DNA of 64,000 nucleotides from Lacibacter sp. H375 (GCF_037892425.1 NZ_JBBKTT010000001.1:3596001-3660000); one strand, 5' to 3'. Positions 52,932-62,779 are shown, counted from the first letter of the stretch. The notes: generated by a model not told the origin, from the letters alone. A program made the numbers and translations.

Positions 52932-55709
52932 TTAAAATTCAGCAGGTTTACCGTTTTTAGTAAAGTTCCAGGTGAATGAAAGCAACCAGAAGCGACGTAT
53001 ATTCTGGAACGTATTCTCTGAAATAATATTACTGGTTATGTTACGCCTTATTCCCAGGTTTTGATTTAATAGATCGTTCACGGAAAGTTTTACTTCAAAA
53101 GCATCTGTTTTACTAAACGTACGACGGATGGAGCTGTTTAGTAGAAACACATTTCGTTGATTAGCAAAAGTTGATGTTTTTTGATAAACGTTCAGCTCAC
53201 CATTGAGATTAAAGTATAGCTTTTGCTTTTTGAATTTTGTTTCGATATAAGGGTAGGCATTTAAGCTCCAGTATTTTGTAACAACACCTTTGTTAATGGA
53301 AGATCGGGAATTGTTATACCTCGGTTCAATATTCACATTAAAATTAAGCCACTTATCACTCCACTTACCAAGACCAAGTCCTGCTCCAACACTATAATTG
53401 TCACTTACGTTACGAATTCCATTTACTTCATTTATAAATCTGCTCACGTTACCACTGGCATTAAAGTGAAGGTTTACACCCTTAAATACTTCAAACCCAT
53501 ACATGGTCCATACATTGCCGTTATAGTTTCCGTTTGTGTTGATGGTTTTATTGGTTCGTTCGCCTGTAAGAATGTTAAGTGTATTTGAATTGGTAATGGC
53601 TCTATTAACAAATGAAAAATTTCCTGACAGATAAAAATTCCTGCTTTTGATGATCTTGTAATCATTCATGTTAATGGAGAAATTATGCCGGAACGCCTGC
53701 TTCAGGTCGGGATTACCCACGGTAATATTCAGCGGATCAATATTGTCAATGATCGGGTTGATCTGTTGCAGCGTTGGGTTTTGCGTACTGCCGTTATACG
53801 ATAATGTAAAGCTCTTTTGTTTTTTCGGCGTGAACCTGATGGTTGCTCTTGGTAACAGATTTGTAAATGCAATTGTTCTCACATCTCCTTTGTTCAATTC
53901 TTCAAGATTGAAATTGGTTCGTCCAACAGCTGTACCAAATGAGGCCACAATTTTTTTACCGTTGTATCTGAACGAAACACCTCCATTATGATCGGTTGTG
54001 CGGAATAGGAAGTGATTACTAAGTGTATCGACGATGTCTTTATAACTGTCATTAGTAGTAGGGCGCTCAAAAGTGTTACGCTCGGCGTTATTGCGGCTGA
54101 AATTATTCTTGTAAGTCAATTCAAGGTTCCAGGTTTTGCTGATGGGCTCAGTATAAATTATACTATTCTGTATCGTTTGCTGGCGTTCGTTATTTGTTTT
54201 TTTCTGATCTACATCATCTTCATCAACCAACAGGCCATTGTTGTCATAAAATTTATTGTTCGAAAAAAGAAAGCCATCGCCGAGTCGGGTATTGTTACTA
54301 TAGTTTCCTGTATAGCTGATTGTACGACCCGCTTTTTTCAAGCGCTTACGGAAACTTAACTCAGACGTGAAATCACGGTTCTCCGTATCAGTTGCTGTGC
54401 TTCTTGTTTGCTCATTGATCAATTGTCCATCATCGCCAGTGCTACTTCCGGTGAAATGGTTTTCTCGTTGGCCCGTTACAAGCGAGCCATTTGCTTTTAG
54501 TTTAATGCTGCTGCTTGAATCAATTGTCCAGTCGTACAAAGCATTCAGTTTGTTTCTGCGTCGGTAAGTATTAAATATTTCAGATGTTGTGTTGGTGAAA
54601 CTGCTGTTTTCTAAAATGCTTTGGGTAATGCTTCCATTGCGACCTGTTACCGTTTGGTCGTTAAATTGGTAACTGCCGTTTATGCTGTTCTTGTCTTTAT
54701 TCCATTTATTTATGTAAGATAAACCACCTGTTGTTGCTGTAGGCAATCCCTGGCCATTTGCAAAATCATCACCTCCATCACTCCACATCATAATGCCCCC
54801 ATCTTCCATTATCTGCATGTTTTCATTAGAAGAACTTCCGAAGTTGCGTTGCTCATTCCAATTCAAACCTTCAAAGCTGGTGTTGTTGTGCGTAACATAA
54901 GCAGCTATCTTTTGTTTTTTCTTAAAAGAGTTGATCATTGCTTTACCGGTTCGATAATTGTCGAAATCGCTTCCCAGTTCAATTTTTCCAAAATATCCTT
55001 TCTTCTTATCATCCTTCAATTCAAGATTGATGGTTTTTGTTTTTTGTCCGTCATCCACACCAGTAAATTCAGCTTGTTCACTTTTCTTATCAAACACCTG
55101 TACCTTGTCTACAATGTTTGCACGAAGATTTTGTGTAACCACAGCAGGGTCGTCACTGAAAAATTCTTCCCCATCAACCAATATCTTTTCAACTTTTTGT
55201 CCTTGTGCAGTTATTTCTCCTTTGGAATTCACTTGTAAACCAGGTAAGCGTTTCAATAATTCCTGTACGTTGGCATTTGCATCAACTTTGAAACTGTCTG
55301 CTTTGTATTCGGTAGTGTCACCTTTTATACGGATTGCACTTACTTTCTGTTGAATAATAATTTCTTCCAAGAGTTTACTCCTGGGAATAATGGTGACTGT
55401 CTTGTTTAACGTAGCATCCCCACTAATATCAATTTCGTCAACATACTCAGCATATCCAGGGTAGCTGATCATGAAAATATACTTCCCTTGTGGAATATTT
55501 TTAATTTCAAAAAAGCCTTCGTCGTTTGTACGTGTAAATTTTGACAGAATTGAGTCCTGTGTTCTTATCAGGCTCACAACGGCCTGACTCAGTTTCTTCC
55601 CTGAACTGGTATCGGTTATGTAACCGGAGATTTTGTTTTGCTGACTAAAAGACTGGAAAGAACAGAACAAGCAGATACTGATAAACAGTAAGAGTTTGGG
55701 TGATCGCAT
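52932..55709 (-). CDS. Outer-membrane beta-barrel receptor (TonB-receptor-like) with carboxypeptidase-like N-terminal domain
   Basis: 925 residues: a signal peptide, then a carboxypeptidase-regulatory-like domain (KISGYITDTSSGKKLSQAVV, about 25-110), a plug domain (DANANVQELLKRLPGLQV, ILVDGEEFF), and a long barrel ending in an aromatic stretch (FWLLSFTWNFTKNGK). A canonical TonB box was not recognised. It belongs to the family partnered with GLPGLI proteins rather than to the SusC family, although it lies between amylolytic genes. The cargo is unknown. Confidence 0.9.
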   Translation of the reverse strand: MRSPKLLLFISICLFCSFQSFSQQNKISGYITDTSSGKKLSQAVVSLIRTQDSILSKFTRTNDEGFFEIKNIPQGKYIFMISYPGYAEYVDEIDISGDATLNKTVTIIPRSKLLEEIIIQQKVSAIRIKGDTTEYKADSFKVDANANVQELLKRLPGLQVNSKGEITAQGQKVEKILVDGEEFFSDDPAVVTQNLRANIVDKVQVFDKKSEQAEFTGVDDGQKTKTINLELKDDKKKGYFGKIELGSDFDNYRTGKAMINSFKKKQKIAAYVTHNNTSFEGLNWNEQRNFGSSSNENMQIMEDGGIMMWSDGGDDFANGQGLPTATTGGLSYINKWNKDKNSINGSYQFNDQTVTGRNGSITQSILENSSFTNTTSEIFNTYRRRNKLNALYDWTIDSSSSIKLKANGSLVTGQRENHFTGSSTGDDGQLINEQTRSTATDTENRDFTSELSFRKRLKKAGRTISYTGNYSNNTRLGDGFLFSNNKFYDNNGLLVDEDDVDQKKTNNERQQTIQNSIIYTEPISKTWNLELTYKNNFSRNNAERNTFERPTTNDSYKDIVDTLSNHFLFRTTDHNGGVSFRYNGKKIVASFGTAVGRTNFNLEELNKGDVRTIAFTNLLPRATIRFTPKKQKSFTLSYNGSTQNPTLQQINPIIDNIDPLNITVGNPDLKQAFRHNFSINMNDYKIIKSRNFYLSGNFSFVNRAITNSNTLNILTGERTNKTINTNGNYNGNVWTMYGFEVFKGVNLHFNASGNVSRFINEVNGIRNVSDNYSVGAGLGLGKWSDKWLNFNVNIEPRYNNSRSSINKGVVTKYWSLNAYPYIETKFKKQKLYFNLNGELNVYQKTSTFANQRNVFLLNSSIRRTFSKTDAFEVKLSVNDLLNQNLGIRRNITSNIISENTFQNIRRFWLLSFTWNFTKNGKPAEF

Positions 55710-55891
55710 GGTGTTGGTTATGGGATGATGAAGGTTTTGGTTGATAATTGAGCGCTATATTAAAATCTTTTTGTTGCACATTATGTATGAAAGATGTTAA
55801 AGTGTTATATTTCCATACAAACGGTATTGCACTTTTTTATAAGTGTGCAATTAGCGAAATAAGTGTTTGCGTTCAACTAAAAACTAAGCAA

Positions 55892-57841
55892 ATGGGAACT
55901 GCCAAAAAATACGAGGACTATCATTTCGTTGATACTACAAAACCCGTCTGGAATTACTCCCGTTTTGAGGGAGATGATATTGCCAATTTTCAAAATGGAA
56001 CGAACTATCGGTGCGATGAATTATTTGGCTCGCATGTAATGGAAGTATTGGGAACAACGGGTTATTACTTTGCCGTGTGGGCACCAAACGCCACTTTTGT
56101 TTCAGTCTTCGGAAATTTTAATGAGTGGAACAAAGAGAGTCATCCATTATTCGTTCGTCTTGATAATTCTGGAATATGGGAAGGGTTTATTCCAAATCTT
56201 CCTCAGGGTTCTTCTTACAAATATCATATACATGGATATGCCGGTCAGAAATTAGATAAGGGTGATCCTTATGCAAATTATTGGGAAGTGCGGCCAAATA
56301 CTGCATCAAGAACATGGCAACTTGAATACGAATGGCAGGATGTAGGATGGATGGAGAAACGAAAAGAACATAACAAACTTGATGCGCCGTGGAGTGTGTA
56401 TGAAGTGCACCTTGCAAGCTGGATGCGTCCTGATAAAAACAACGAAGAAGTTTATCATACCTATGATTTCTTCCGTGATAAATTGGTGAACTATGTAAAG
56501 GAGCTTGGCTTCACACATGTGGAGTTAATGCCGATTATGGAACATCCGTTTGATGGAAGCTGGGGTTATCAAGGTGCAGGTTATTTTGCACCAACATCAC
56601 GCTATGGAACTCCTCAAGAGTTTATGAAACTGGTAGAGGCTTTTCATAACGAAGGTATTGGCGTGGTGCTTGATTGGGTGCCTTCGCATTTCCCTTACGA
56701 TGCACATGGACTTTTTATGTTCGATGGGACACATACCTACGAGTATGCCGATATGCGGAAAGGCTATCATCCCGATTGGAACAGTTATATCTTCAACTAT
56801 AAACGTGGTGAAGTAAAATCATTCCTCATCAGCAGTGCCATGCATTGGTTCCGGAAATATCATATTGATGGCATTCGGGTTGATGCTGTATCGTCCATGT
56901 TGAAACTGAATTATTCCCGCACAGCAGGGCAGTGGGAGCCAAATGAATTTGGCGGCGACGGAAACCTGGAAGCCATTGCTTTCATCAAAGATCTGAACGA
57001 AACCATCTTCCGTGATTTCCCCGACGTACAAACAATTGCTGAAGAAGCCACTGACTGGCCTGGTGTGAGCAAGCCAACTTTTGGTGATGGTCTTGGCTTT
57101 GGAATGAAATGGATGATGGGTTGGATGCACGACACACTTAAGTACTTTAAGCAGGATCCGGTGTATCGTCAGTTTCAGCAAGATCAGTTCACTTTCAGTA
57201 TGATGTATTATTATGACGAAAATTTTATGTTACCTCTCAGTCATGATGAAGTGGTGCATGGAAAGAGTCCGATGTTGTACAAAATGCCGGGTGATGAATG
57301 GCAAAAATTTGCCAATCTGAGACTGATGTACAGCTATATGTTTACCCATCCCGGCGGAAAACTTTTGTTCATGGGTAATGAATTCGGAGCCACGAGTGAA
57401 TGGAATTACAAAAGCGAGTTACAGTGGGAGCTGCTTCAGTTCGATTCGCACAATGGGGTGCTGGAATGTGTAAAGACCCTTGCCAGTCTACTCAAATCAG
57501 AACCAGCCTTGTACGAGAATCAATTTAATAAATTCGGTTTCGAATGGGTTGATCTGAATCGAGGAGCAGAATCAGTAATGGTTTACAAGCGAAAAGGTAA
57601 AAAACCTGAAGACGATATTGTGGTGGTTTTGAATATGACTCCGGTTGTGCGGAGAGATTGGAAGTTACATGTACAAGGAAAACAGAATTGGACTGAATTA
57701 TTCAATAGTAATGATCGTAAATACTGGGGCACAGGTGATGTGTTTAACCCTGAAATAGGCATAAGAGTAGTGGATGGCGAGTCCGACTGGTACGAACTAA
57801 ATCTACATTTGCCTCCTTTGGGTGCAATTTTGCTAAAGTAA
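55892..57841 (+). CDS. glgB: 1,4-alpha-glucan branching enzyme
   Basis: 649 residues from ATG 55892 (MGTAKKYEDYHFVD). An N-terminal CBM48 domain (FAVWAPNATFVSVFGNFNEW) precedes a GH13 barrel. Signatures are HVELMPIMEHPFDGSWGYQ, the nucleophile Asp in GIRVDAVSSML, the Glu in IAEEATDWPGV and the third Asp in LSHDEVVHGKSP. It introduces alpha-1,6 branches into glycogen. An in-frame ATG at 55748 would give a 48-residue extension rich in Cys, atypical for GlgB and rejected. It is separated from glgA and glgC by the receptor/GLPGLI pair on the other strand. Confidence 0.95.
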   Translation: MGTAKKYEDYHFVDTTKPVWNYSRFEGDDIANFQNGTNYRCDELFGSHVMEVLGTTGYYFAVWAPNATFVSVFGNFNEWNKESHPLFVRLDNSGIWEGFIPNLPQGSSYKYHIHGYAGQKLDKGDPYANYWEVRPNTASRTWQLEYEWQDVGWMEKRKEHNKLDAPWSVYEVHLASWMRPDKNNEEVYHTYDFFRDKLVNYVKELGFTHVELMPIMEHPFDGSWGYQGAGYFAPTSRYGTPQEFMKLVEAFHNEGIGVVLDWVPSHFPYDAHGLFMFDGTHTYEYADMRKGYHPDWNSYIFNYKRGEVKSFLISSAMHWFRKYHIDGIRVDAVSSMLKLNYSRTAGQWEPNEFGGDGNLEAIAFIKDLNETIFRDFPDVQTIAEEATDWPGVSKPTFGDGLGFGMKWMMGWMHDTLKYFKQDPVYRQFQQDQFTFSMMYYYDENFMLPLSHDEVVHGKSPMLYKMPGDEWQKFANLRLMYSYMFTHPGGKLLFMGNEFGATSEWNYKSELQWELLQFDSHNGVLECVKTLASLLKSEPALYENQFNKFGFEWVDLNRGAESVMVYKRKGKKPEDDIVVVLNMTPVVRRDWKLHVQGKQNWTELFNSNDRKYWGTGDVFNPEIGIRVVDGESDWYELNLHLPPLGAILLK

Positions 57842-57890
57842 ACACCTAAAAATGTAAAAAATGGCAAGATTTATGCGAGTAGAATTACGC

Positions 57891-57920
57891 TTGTAACTAA
57901 ATTTATAATCTCTAATTTTA
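57891..57920 (+). promoter_or_regulatory. Putative promoter for the TPR-protein gene
   Basis: A -33 TTG (57891-57893) and a -7-like TAATTTTA (57913-57920) with a 19-base spacer, just upstream of the TPR gene. One mismatch from TAnnTTTG. Confidence 0.4.
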
Positions 57921-57944
57921 CACAATATCCAAAATAGAAATCCC

Positions 57945-58976
57945 ATGAAAACCCGGTTGTTCATCGCCGCTACTATTTCCCTCTTCTCACTGGGGGCTTT
58001 TGCACAAAACAGAGACAGTTCCAACGCCGTTTTACAAAGGGCTATTACTGCCAAACAGGAGCGTCGTATCCAGTTGGCAATTAATCTTTTTGAAACAGCG
58101 GTAAAGTATGATACCACCAATATCGAAGCCCTGAAAGCAATGGGTGAATATGGTATTGAAAGTAAGAACTACCGGCAGGCAGTTGATGCTTACACCCGTT
58201 GGTACAGGTTAGAGCCAAACAACGAAGCAACTTTTCAACAATTAGCAAATTTGTATTTCAATCTTGGTCGTCATAAAGATGCATTGGAATTTACTTCTAA
58301 ATGGGAGAAACTGCATAAGGATAAACCCATGCACTACATTTCAGGCATGTGTCATTATTATTTAGAAGATTATCCGCAAGCCATAAACCGTTTGTTGCAT
58401 GCTGCAGAAACAGATACAGCAAATGCAGTAATGTTTTACACAATTGGCCGTAGCTATCTGGAAATGGAGCGTTATAAGCAAGCAATTCCATATTACCAGA
58501 AAGCAGCGAATGCCGATCAAAAGAATGCACGTTATCTCTATGAAATGGCAATGGTGTATTACGCCATTCCTGACGATAAGAACGCCATTGCAACATTTGA
58601 GCTTGCCGCACAACGTGGCTGGCAACAAAATGCTGATTTCTTTGAAAGCTTAGCTTATTGCTATATGAATCTTGGCAACTTTGCTAAGTCCACCGAGAAT
58701 CTGGAGAAGTCATTGGAAAAACGCCCTCATAGCTTAACTGTTCGTTATGCATTGGCTGAGTCTCTCTATAAAGGTGGCCGTTATAAAGATGCCATTGACA
58801 ATTGGGATATGGTGTTACAAACTGATAATAAAAATGCAAGAGCCTTATATATGATCGGAATGGCATATCAAAAAATGGGTCAGAAAGACAAAGGCATGGC
58901 GCTTTGCGATAAAGCCATTGAAATGGATCCATCTTTAAACAGCTTAAAGCAGAAGAAAATGGACATGGGCATGTAA
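57945..58976 (+). CDS. Exported TPR-repeat protein
   Basis: 343 residues: a signal peptide (MKTRLFIAATISLFSLGAFA) followed by about eight or nine tetratricopeptide repeats, for example AINLFETAVKYDTTNIEALK, AIPYYQKAANADQKNARYLY and AIDNWDMVLQTDNKNARALY. It probably acts as a periplasmic or outer-membrane scaffold. The conserved TPR positions (W/L-G-Y-A-F-A-P) are only partly kept. It is the last gene before the amidoligase cluster and ends with its own hairpin. Confidence 0.9.
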   Translation: MKTRLFIAATISLFSLGAFAQNRDSSNAVLQRAITAKQERRIQLAINLFETAVKYDTTNIEALKAMGEYGIESKNYRQAVDAYTRWYRLEPNNEATFQQLANLYFNLGRHKDALEFTSKWEKLHKDKPMHYISGMCHYYLEDYPQAINRLLHAAETDTANAVMFYTIGRSYLEMERYKQAIPYYQKAANADQKNARYLYEMAMVYYAIPDDKNAIATFELAAQRGWQQNADFFESLAYCYMNLGNFAKSTENLEKSLEKRPHSLTVRYALAESLYKGGRYKDAIDNWDMVLQTDNKNARALYMIGMAYQKMGQKDKGMALCDKAIEMDPSLNSLKQKKMDMGM

Positions 58977-59001
58977 GATTTTTTGCGATTCCTTATACGT
59001 T

Positions 59002-59027
59002 ACGGGCTGCAATTTTTTGCGGCCCGT
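59002..59027 (+). terminator. Hairpin after the TPR gene
   Basis: An 11-bp stem ACGGGCTGCAA/TTGCGGCCCGT with one G-T pair and a 4-base loop. The following sequence (TTCATTTT) is a weak T tract. Confidence 0.65.
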
Positions 59028-59082
59028 TTCATTTTACACATTTGTGGATAGATGAACGACAGTTTAAACATCAAAAAATCAA

Positions 59083-59090
59083 TAAATTTG
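59083..59090 (+). promoter_or_regulatory. Putative -7 box for the amidotransferase gene
   Basis: TAAATTTG, an exact TAnnTTTG match ending 6 bases before ATG 59097. The start site would fall on or beside the ATG, giving a leaderless or nearly leaderless mRNA. No -33 TTG at the normal distance. Confidence 0.5.
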
Positions 59091-59096
59091 CCGTTT

Positions 59097-59939
59097 ATGG
59101 CAGAAGTAAAACAGGTGCGTGTTGCAATATTGGATATGTATGATGGCGTTGCCAACCAGGGCATGCGCTGTATACGTGAAATACTCAACAGCTTCGCCGA
59201 TATAAACGTATTGGATCTTACCTGGGATGAGTTTGATGTGCGTGGTAAATGTGCCGTACCGGATTTATCTTCTTATGATGTGTTTATTTCATCGGGCGGC
59301 CCCGGCAGTCCTTTGGAAAGTGAAGGAACTGATTGGGAGAGTACATTCTTCAAATGGGTAGGCGATGTAAAAGCTTGGAATGACAATCCTTTGAACGAAC
59401 AGAAGAAGCCGGTGTTTTTTATTTGCCATTCCTTTCAATTAGCCTGCAGGTATTTTAATGTTGGTAATGTTTGTGTACGCAAGTCGACTGCGTTTGGTGT
59501 GTTCCCTGTTCATTTTATTGGTAATGCTTCCGATGAAGTGGTATTTGGCGGATTGAAAGATCCATTCTATGCCGTTGATAGTCGGGATTACCAGGTGATA
59601 CAACCCGATCATAAACATCTTCGTGAAATAGGAGCTACACTGCTCTGCATTGAAAAGGAACGACCACATGTTCCGTTTGAACGTGCAATTATGGGTGTGC
59701 GTTTCAACCAATACATGATCGGTACACAATTTCATCCCGAAGCTGATGCTATTGGTATGAGTATGTACCTGCAAAAAGAAGATAAAAAGAAAACGGTGAT
59801 CGATAACCATGGGTTTGAAAAATGGAAGAGTATGATCGAACACCTGGAAGATCCTGATAAAATTTTGTTGACTTACTCTCACATATTGCCCAACTTCCTG
59901 CATCATGCAGTTTTTTCGATGGATACCGTTGAAGCATAA
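59097..59939 (+). CDS. Class I glutamine amidotransferase
   Basis: 280 residues from ATG 59097 (MAEVKQVRVAILDMYDG). The oxyanion loop is SSGGPGSPLESEG. The nucleophile Cys110 is in FICHSFQLA, where the common G-x-C-x-G-H is replaced. The His213-Glu215 pair is in TQFHPEAD. So the triad is intact with an unusual elbow. It would release ammonia from glutamine or hydrolyse a gamma-glutamyl bond. It is not a TrpG, HisH or GuaA. It precedes the ATP-grasp-like gene by 53 bases. ATG 59052 is rejected because the -7 box lies between it and 59097. Confidence 0.85.
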   Translation: MAEVKQVRVAILDMYDGVANQGMRCIREILNSFADINVLDLTWDEFDVRGKCAVPDLSSYDVFISSGGPGSPLESEGTDWESTFFKWVGDVKAWNDNPLNEQKKPVFFICHSFQLACRYFNVGNVCVRKSTAFGVFPVHFIGNASDEVVFGGLKDPFYAVDSRDYQVIQPDHKHLREIGATLLCIEKERPHVPFERAIMGVRFNQYMIGTQFHPEADAIGMSMYLQKEDKKKTVIDNHGFEKWKSMIEHLEDPDKILLTYSHILPNFLHHAVFSMDTVEA

Positions 59940-59992
59940 AGTCTTTCTCAAGTAAATAAAATCTGATACTTTTAGAAGACAAAATATCTTCT

Positions 59993-61186
59993 ATGATTCC
60001 TTCAATCCGAAAGGCGTTTAACGGCAGTTTTACTATTGAAAAATATGAAGCATTCTTAAAAGATCTTCATAGCAAACATCCGGGAGATATTGAGTTCCGT
60101 GTAAGCGAAACCCCTGTATTTGTTGATAAAGCTTTCAAACAAAAAATGATTGACGCATGTGAAAGCATAGTTGATGTTATTTGTAGTGAAAAGTTTTTAG
60201 CGATGACGGAGCGTGCAATTCCTGCAGGCGAAAAAGTGCCTAGTGAAAATAAGCAGTCGCACATGATCGCTTTCGATTTTGGTGTGTGTATGAATGAAAA
60301 AGGAGAACTGGAACCACAATTGATCGAGATGCAGGGCTTCCCAACTTTATTTGGTTTCCAGGTATATTATCCTGAAGTGGTTGAACGGCATTTTCCAATT
60401 CCATCAAACTACAGTCAATACCTGAATGGTTATACAAAAGAAACTTACATTGAGATGTTACGCAAATTACTCATTGGAAATTTGCCAACAGAAAATGTAA
60501 TACTCCTTGAAATAAAACCTGAAGAACAAAAAACACGTATCGATTTTTCCTGCACAAAAGATTACACAGGTATTGAAGTAGTTTGTTTAACCAAACTTAT
60601 TCAGGAAGGAAGAAAACTTTACTATTTGAAAAACGGTGTAAAAACAGAGATCAAACGTATTTATAACCGCATCATCTTTGATGATCTTAAAGCAAACAAA
60701 GAAAAGCTGGGCAATGTGGTTGATATAACTCAGGATCTTGATGTAGAGTGGGTGCCTCATCCCAACTGGTTCTATCGCATCAGCAAGTTTACACTTCCGT
60801 TTATTGATCATCCTTATGTACCTGAAACATTTTTCCTGAATGAGATCAAACAATTACCTGCTGATCTTTCTAATTATGTACTGAAGCCTTTGTTTTCTTT
60901 TGCGGGACAAGGAGTGATCATTGATGTTACACAGAACGATATTGATGCAATTAAAGACCCTGAGAATTTTATTCTTCAACGCAAAGTAAAGTATGCTGAT
61001 GTAGTTGAAACACCTGATGATCATGCAAAGGTTGAGATACGCATGATGTATGTTTGGCCAGATGGTGATGAACGTCCTCATGCAGCCATTAACCTGGCAC
61101 GCTTGAGCAAGGGAAAGATGATTGGAGTGCGCTACAACAAGGATAAAACCTGGGTAGGAGGAAGTGTGGCGTTCATGGAAAAATAA
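59993..61186 (+). CDS. ATP-grasp-like protein, unknown function
   Basis: 397 residues, no signal peptide. Motifs suggestive of a divergent or rearranged ATP-grasp: PQLIEMQGFPTLFGFQ near 105, YVLKPLFSFAGQGVIID near 295 (Lys and glycine-rich loop), ILQRKV and VEIRMMYVW, then AAINLARLSKGK near the end. These recall glutathionylspermidine synthase-like or circularly permuted ligases. No family could be named with certainty. Its pairing with a glutamine amidotransferase on the same strand, and with two further ligases opposite, supports a role in forming an amide or peptide bond. Confidence 0.6.
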   Translation: MIPSIRKAFNGSFTIEKYEAFLKDLHSKHPGDIEFRVSETPVFVDKAFKQKMIDACESIVDVICSEKFLAMTERAIPAGEKVPSENKQSHMIAFDFGVCMNEKGELEPQLIEMQGFPTLFGFQVYYPEVVERHFPIPSNYSQYLNGYTKETYIEMLRKLLIGNLPTENVILLEIKPEEQKTRIDFSCTKDYTGIEVVCLTKLIQEGRKLYYLKNGVKTEIKRIYNRIIFDDLKANKEKLGNVVDITQDLDVEWVPHPNWFYRISKFTLPFIDHPYVPETFFLNEIKQLPADLSNYVLKPLFSFAGQGVIIDVTQNDIDAIKDPENFILQRKVKYADVVETPDDHAKVEIRMMYVWPDGDERPHAAINLARLSKGKMIGVRYNKDKTWVGGSVAFMEK

Positions 61187-61199
61187 AACGGTGTTTGTG

Positions 61200-61601
61200 T
61201 TACAGCTTTCGGTATTTTAAATAGCCCCCATCTGTGTAGCAATTAGGTGTGCTTAAGTGAAGTGTGCCTTCTTCTATAGAGATGTACATATCGATCGGGT
61301 TAGGATCAGTTGTAGAGAGAAAAGTATTTCTGCCAGTATTGAGGCAATCATTTTTAATTTGAATTGAAAAGTTACCCTCGAAAATTATCATATTATTCTT
61401 TTTACGCTTATGGACATTACCTTTTTCAAATAACAAAATATTTCCGTTGCCGGGTGCGAAAAGAGTAGAACCGTTCATATTACTCATTGCTTCAAGCTCC
61501 CATTCGCCAATTAATTGAGATTCGATTTTAGAGGTTGCTGAATCCTTTTTACATGATACGAATGCAATTGCAAGTAGAAATAAAATGAGAATTCTTTTCA
61601 T
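61200..61601 (-). CDS. Small lipoprotein (lipocalin-like), unknown function
   Basis: 133 residues. Lipobox Cys in FVSCKK after LLAIA, then GEWELEAMSNMNGS, a pattern of short beta-strands and NPIDMYISIEEGTLHLSTPNCYTDG. It resembles the lipocalin-like lipoproteins common in this phylum. Convergent with the ATP-grasp-like gene, 13 bases apart. It lies 51 bases after the GCS2 ligase and may be co-transcribed with it. Confidence 0.65.
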   Translation of the reverse strand: MKRILILFLLAIAFVSCKKDSATSKIESQLIGEWELEAMSNMNGSTLFAPGNGNILLFEKGNVHKRKKNNMIIFEGNFSIQIKNDCLNTGRNTFLSTTDPNPIDMYISIEEGTLHLSTPNCYTDGGYLKYRKL

Positions 61602-61652
61602 CTTGTTTTATGTGGTTGACAACTCCAACGAAATTTTCGTTGCATATATAAA

Positions 61653-62765
61653 TTAAGTACCACTCAAAAACTCTCCACCAATATAATCTACAACAGCTGG
61701 AAGACTTTTTGTTTCCTCATATATTTTCAATTGTCTGTCGGCACCGGTGCCTTTATTCAATATTTCAGGAATATAATTAATGGCATGTCGGCAACCTAAC
61801 TCATCAACAACATCATCAACAAAGTCGAGTAATTCATAGATAAGTGCACGTGTGTTTGTTTCTTCTTCCTTACCAAAATCGATCAGGTAGCCATCAATTC
61901 CGTAGCGGCTGGCCCGCCATTTATTTTCATTGATCAGTGCCCGTTGATATTGTATGAAATTCAGATTTTTATTACGGAGTTTGTAAAGCTTGGCAGTAAT
62001 TGCCTGAAACAATGCGGTGATAGCGATGGTTTCCGCAACAGTCATAGGTACATCGCAAATTCGAAACTCAATAGTGTTGAAGAAAGGATGCACACGCAAA
62101 TCCCACCATATTTTTTTTGCATTGTCAATGCAGTTGGTTTTTATCAACAATGAAACATAATTCTCATACGCCTCAATACTGTCGAATGATTCAGGAATAC
62201 CTGTACGAGGGAACTTGTCAAACACTTTTGTACGGAATGATTTATACCCAGTCATCCGTCCTTCCCAAAAAGGAGAGTTGGTGCTGAGTGCATACACATG
62301 CGGTAAAAAATAACGGGCAGAGTTGGCTAGGTGAATAGCCATCTTCCTGTTCTCCATTCCAACGTGTACATGCAAACCAAAAATGAGGTTACTCCGTGCA
62401 GCTTCCTGCAGTTCATTTACAATTTGATTATATCGTACATGATCTGTAATTAACTGATCCTGCCAATGGCTGAAGGGGTGTGTTCCACTTGCGCCTACCG
62501 CTAAACCAAGATTGCCTGCAATACCGCTGATGGTTTTACGCAGTAATGAAACATCAGTAATAGCTTCATCAATGTCCTGGCAAATATCAGTGCCAACTTC
62601 CACCACGGCCTGGTGCATCTCAGCTTTCACTTTGTCTTTAATTACTTTTTGGCCTTCGCTTACAATTTTCTGTTCATGGCTTTTTAATTCCCTTGTTGTG
62701 GGATCATACACCATGTATTCTTCTTCAACACCTAATGTGAATTGTTTGAAATTAATGTTACCCAT
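61653..62765 (-). CDS. Carboxylate-amine ligase, GCS2 family (YbdK-like)
   Basis: 370 residues of the glutamate-cysteine ligase 2 family. Starts TLGVEEEYMVYDPTTRELKS (metal/substrate EEE), followed by SGTHPFSHWQDQ, FGLHVHVGMENR and the RVHPFFNTIEFRICDVPMTV block. The C-terminal part has GCRHAINYI. YbdK-type enzymes can make gamma-glutamyl-cysteine weakly, but their natural substrates are unknown. It is encoded 14 bases after the ATP-grasp ligase, clearly in one operon. Confidence 0.93.
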   Translation of the reverse strand: MGNINFKQFTLGVEEEYMVYDPTTRELKSHEQKIVSEGQKVIKDKVKAEMHQAVVEVGTDICQDIDEAITDVSLLRKTISGIAGNLGLAVGASGTHPFSHWQDQLITDHVRYNQIVNELQEAARSNLIFGLHVHVGMENRKMAIHLANSARYFLPHVYALSTNSPFWEGRMTGYKSFRTKVFDKFPRTGIPESFDSIEAYENYVSLLIKTNCIDNAKKIWWDLRVHPFFNTIEFRICDVPMTVAETIAITALFQAITAKLYKLRNKNLNFIQYQRALINENKWRASRYGIDGYLIDFGKEEETNTRALIYELLDFVDDVVDELGCRHAINYIPEILNKGTGADRQLKIYEETKSLPAVVDYIGGEFLSGT

Positions 62766-62779
62766 TGTCGTTAATCAAA

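Noticed and set aside
52932-55709. Interpretation of the receptor as the SusC of the starch island
   Set aside because: It lacks a SusD neighbour and pairs with a GLPGLI gene; the plug sequence fits the beta-barrel family that goes with GLPGLI proteins.
55748-55891. Cys-rich 48-residue extension of GlgB
   Set aside because: Not found in branching enzymes; the conserved start MGTAKKYEDYHF at 55892 is a better fit.
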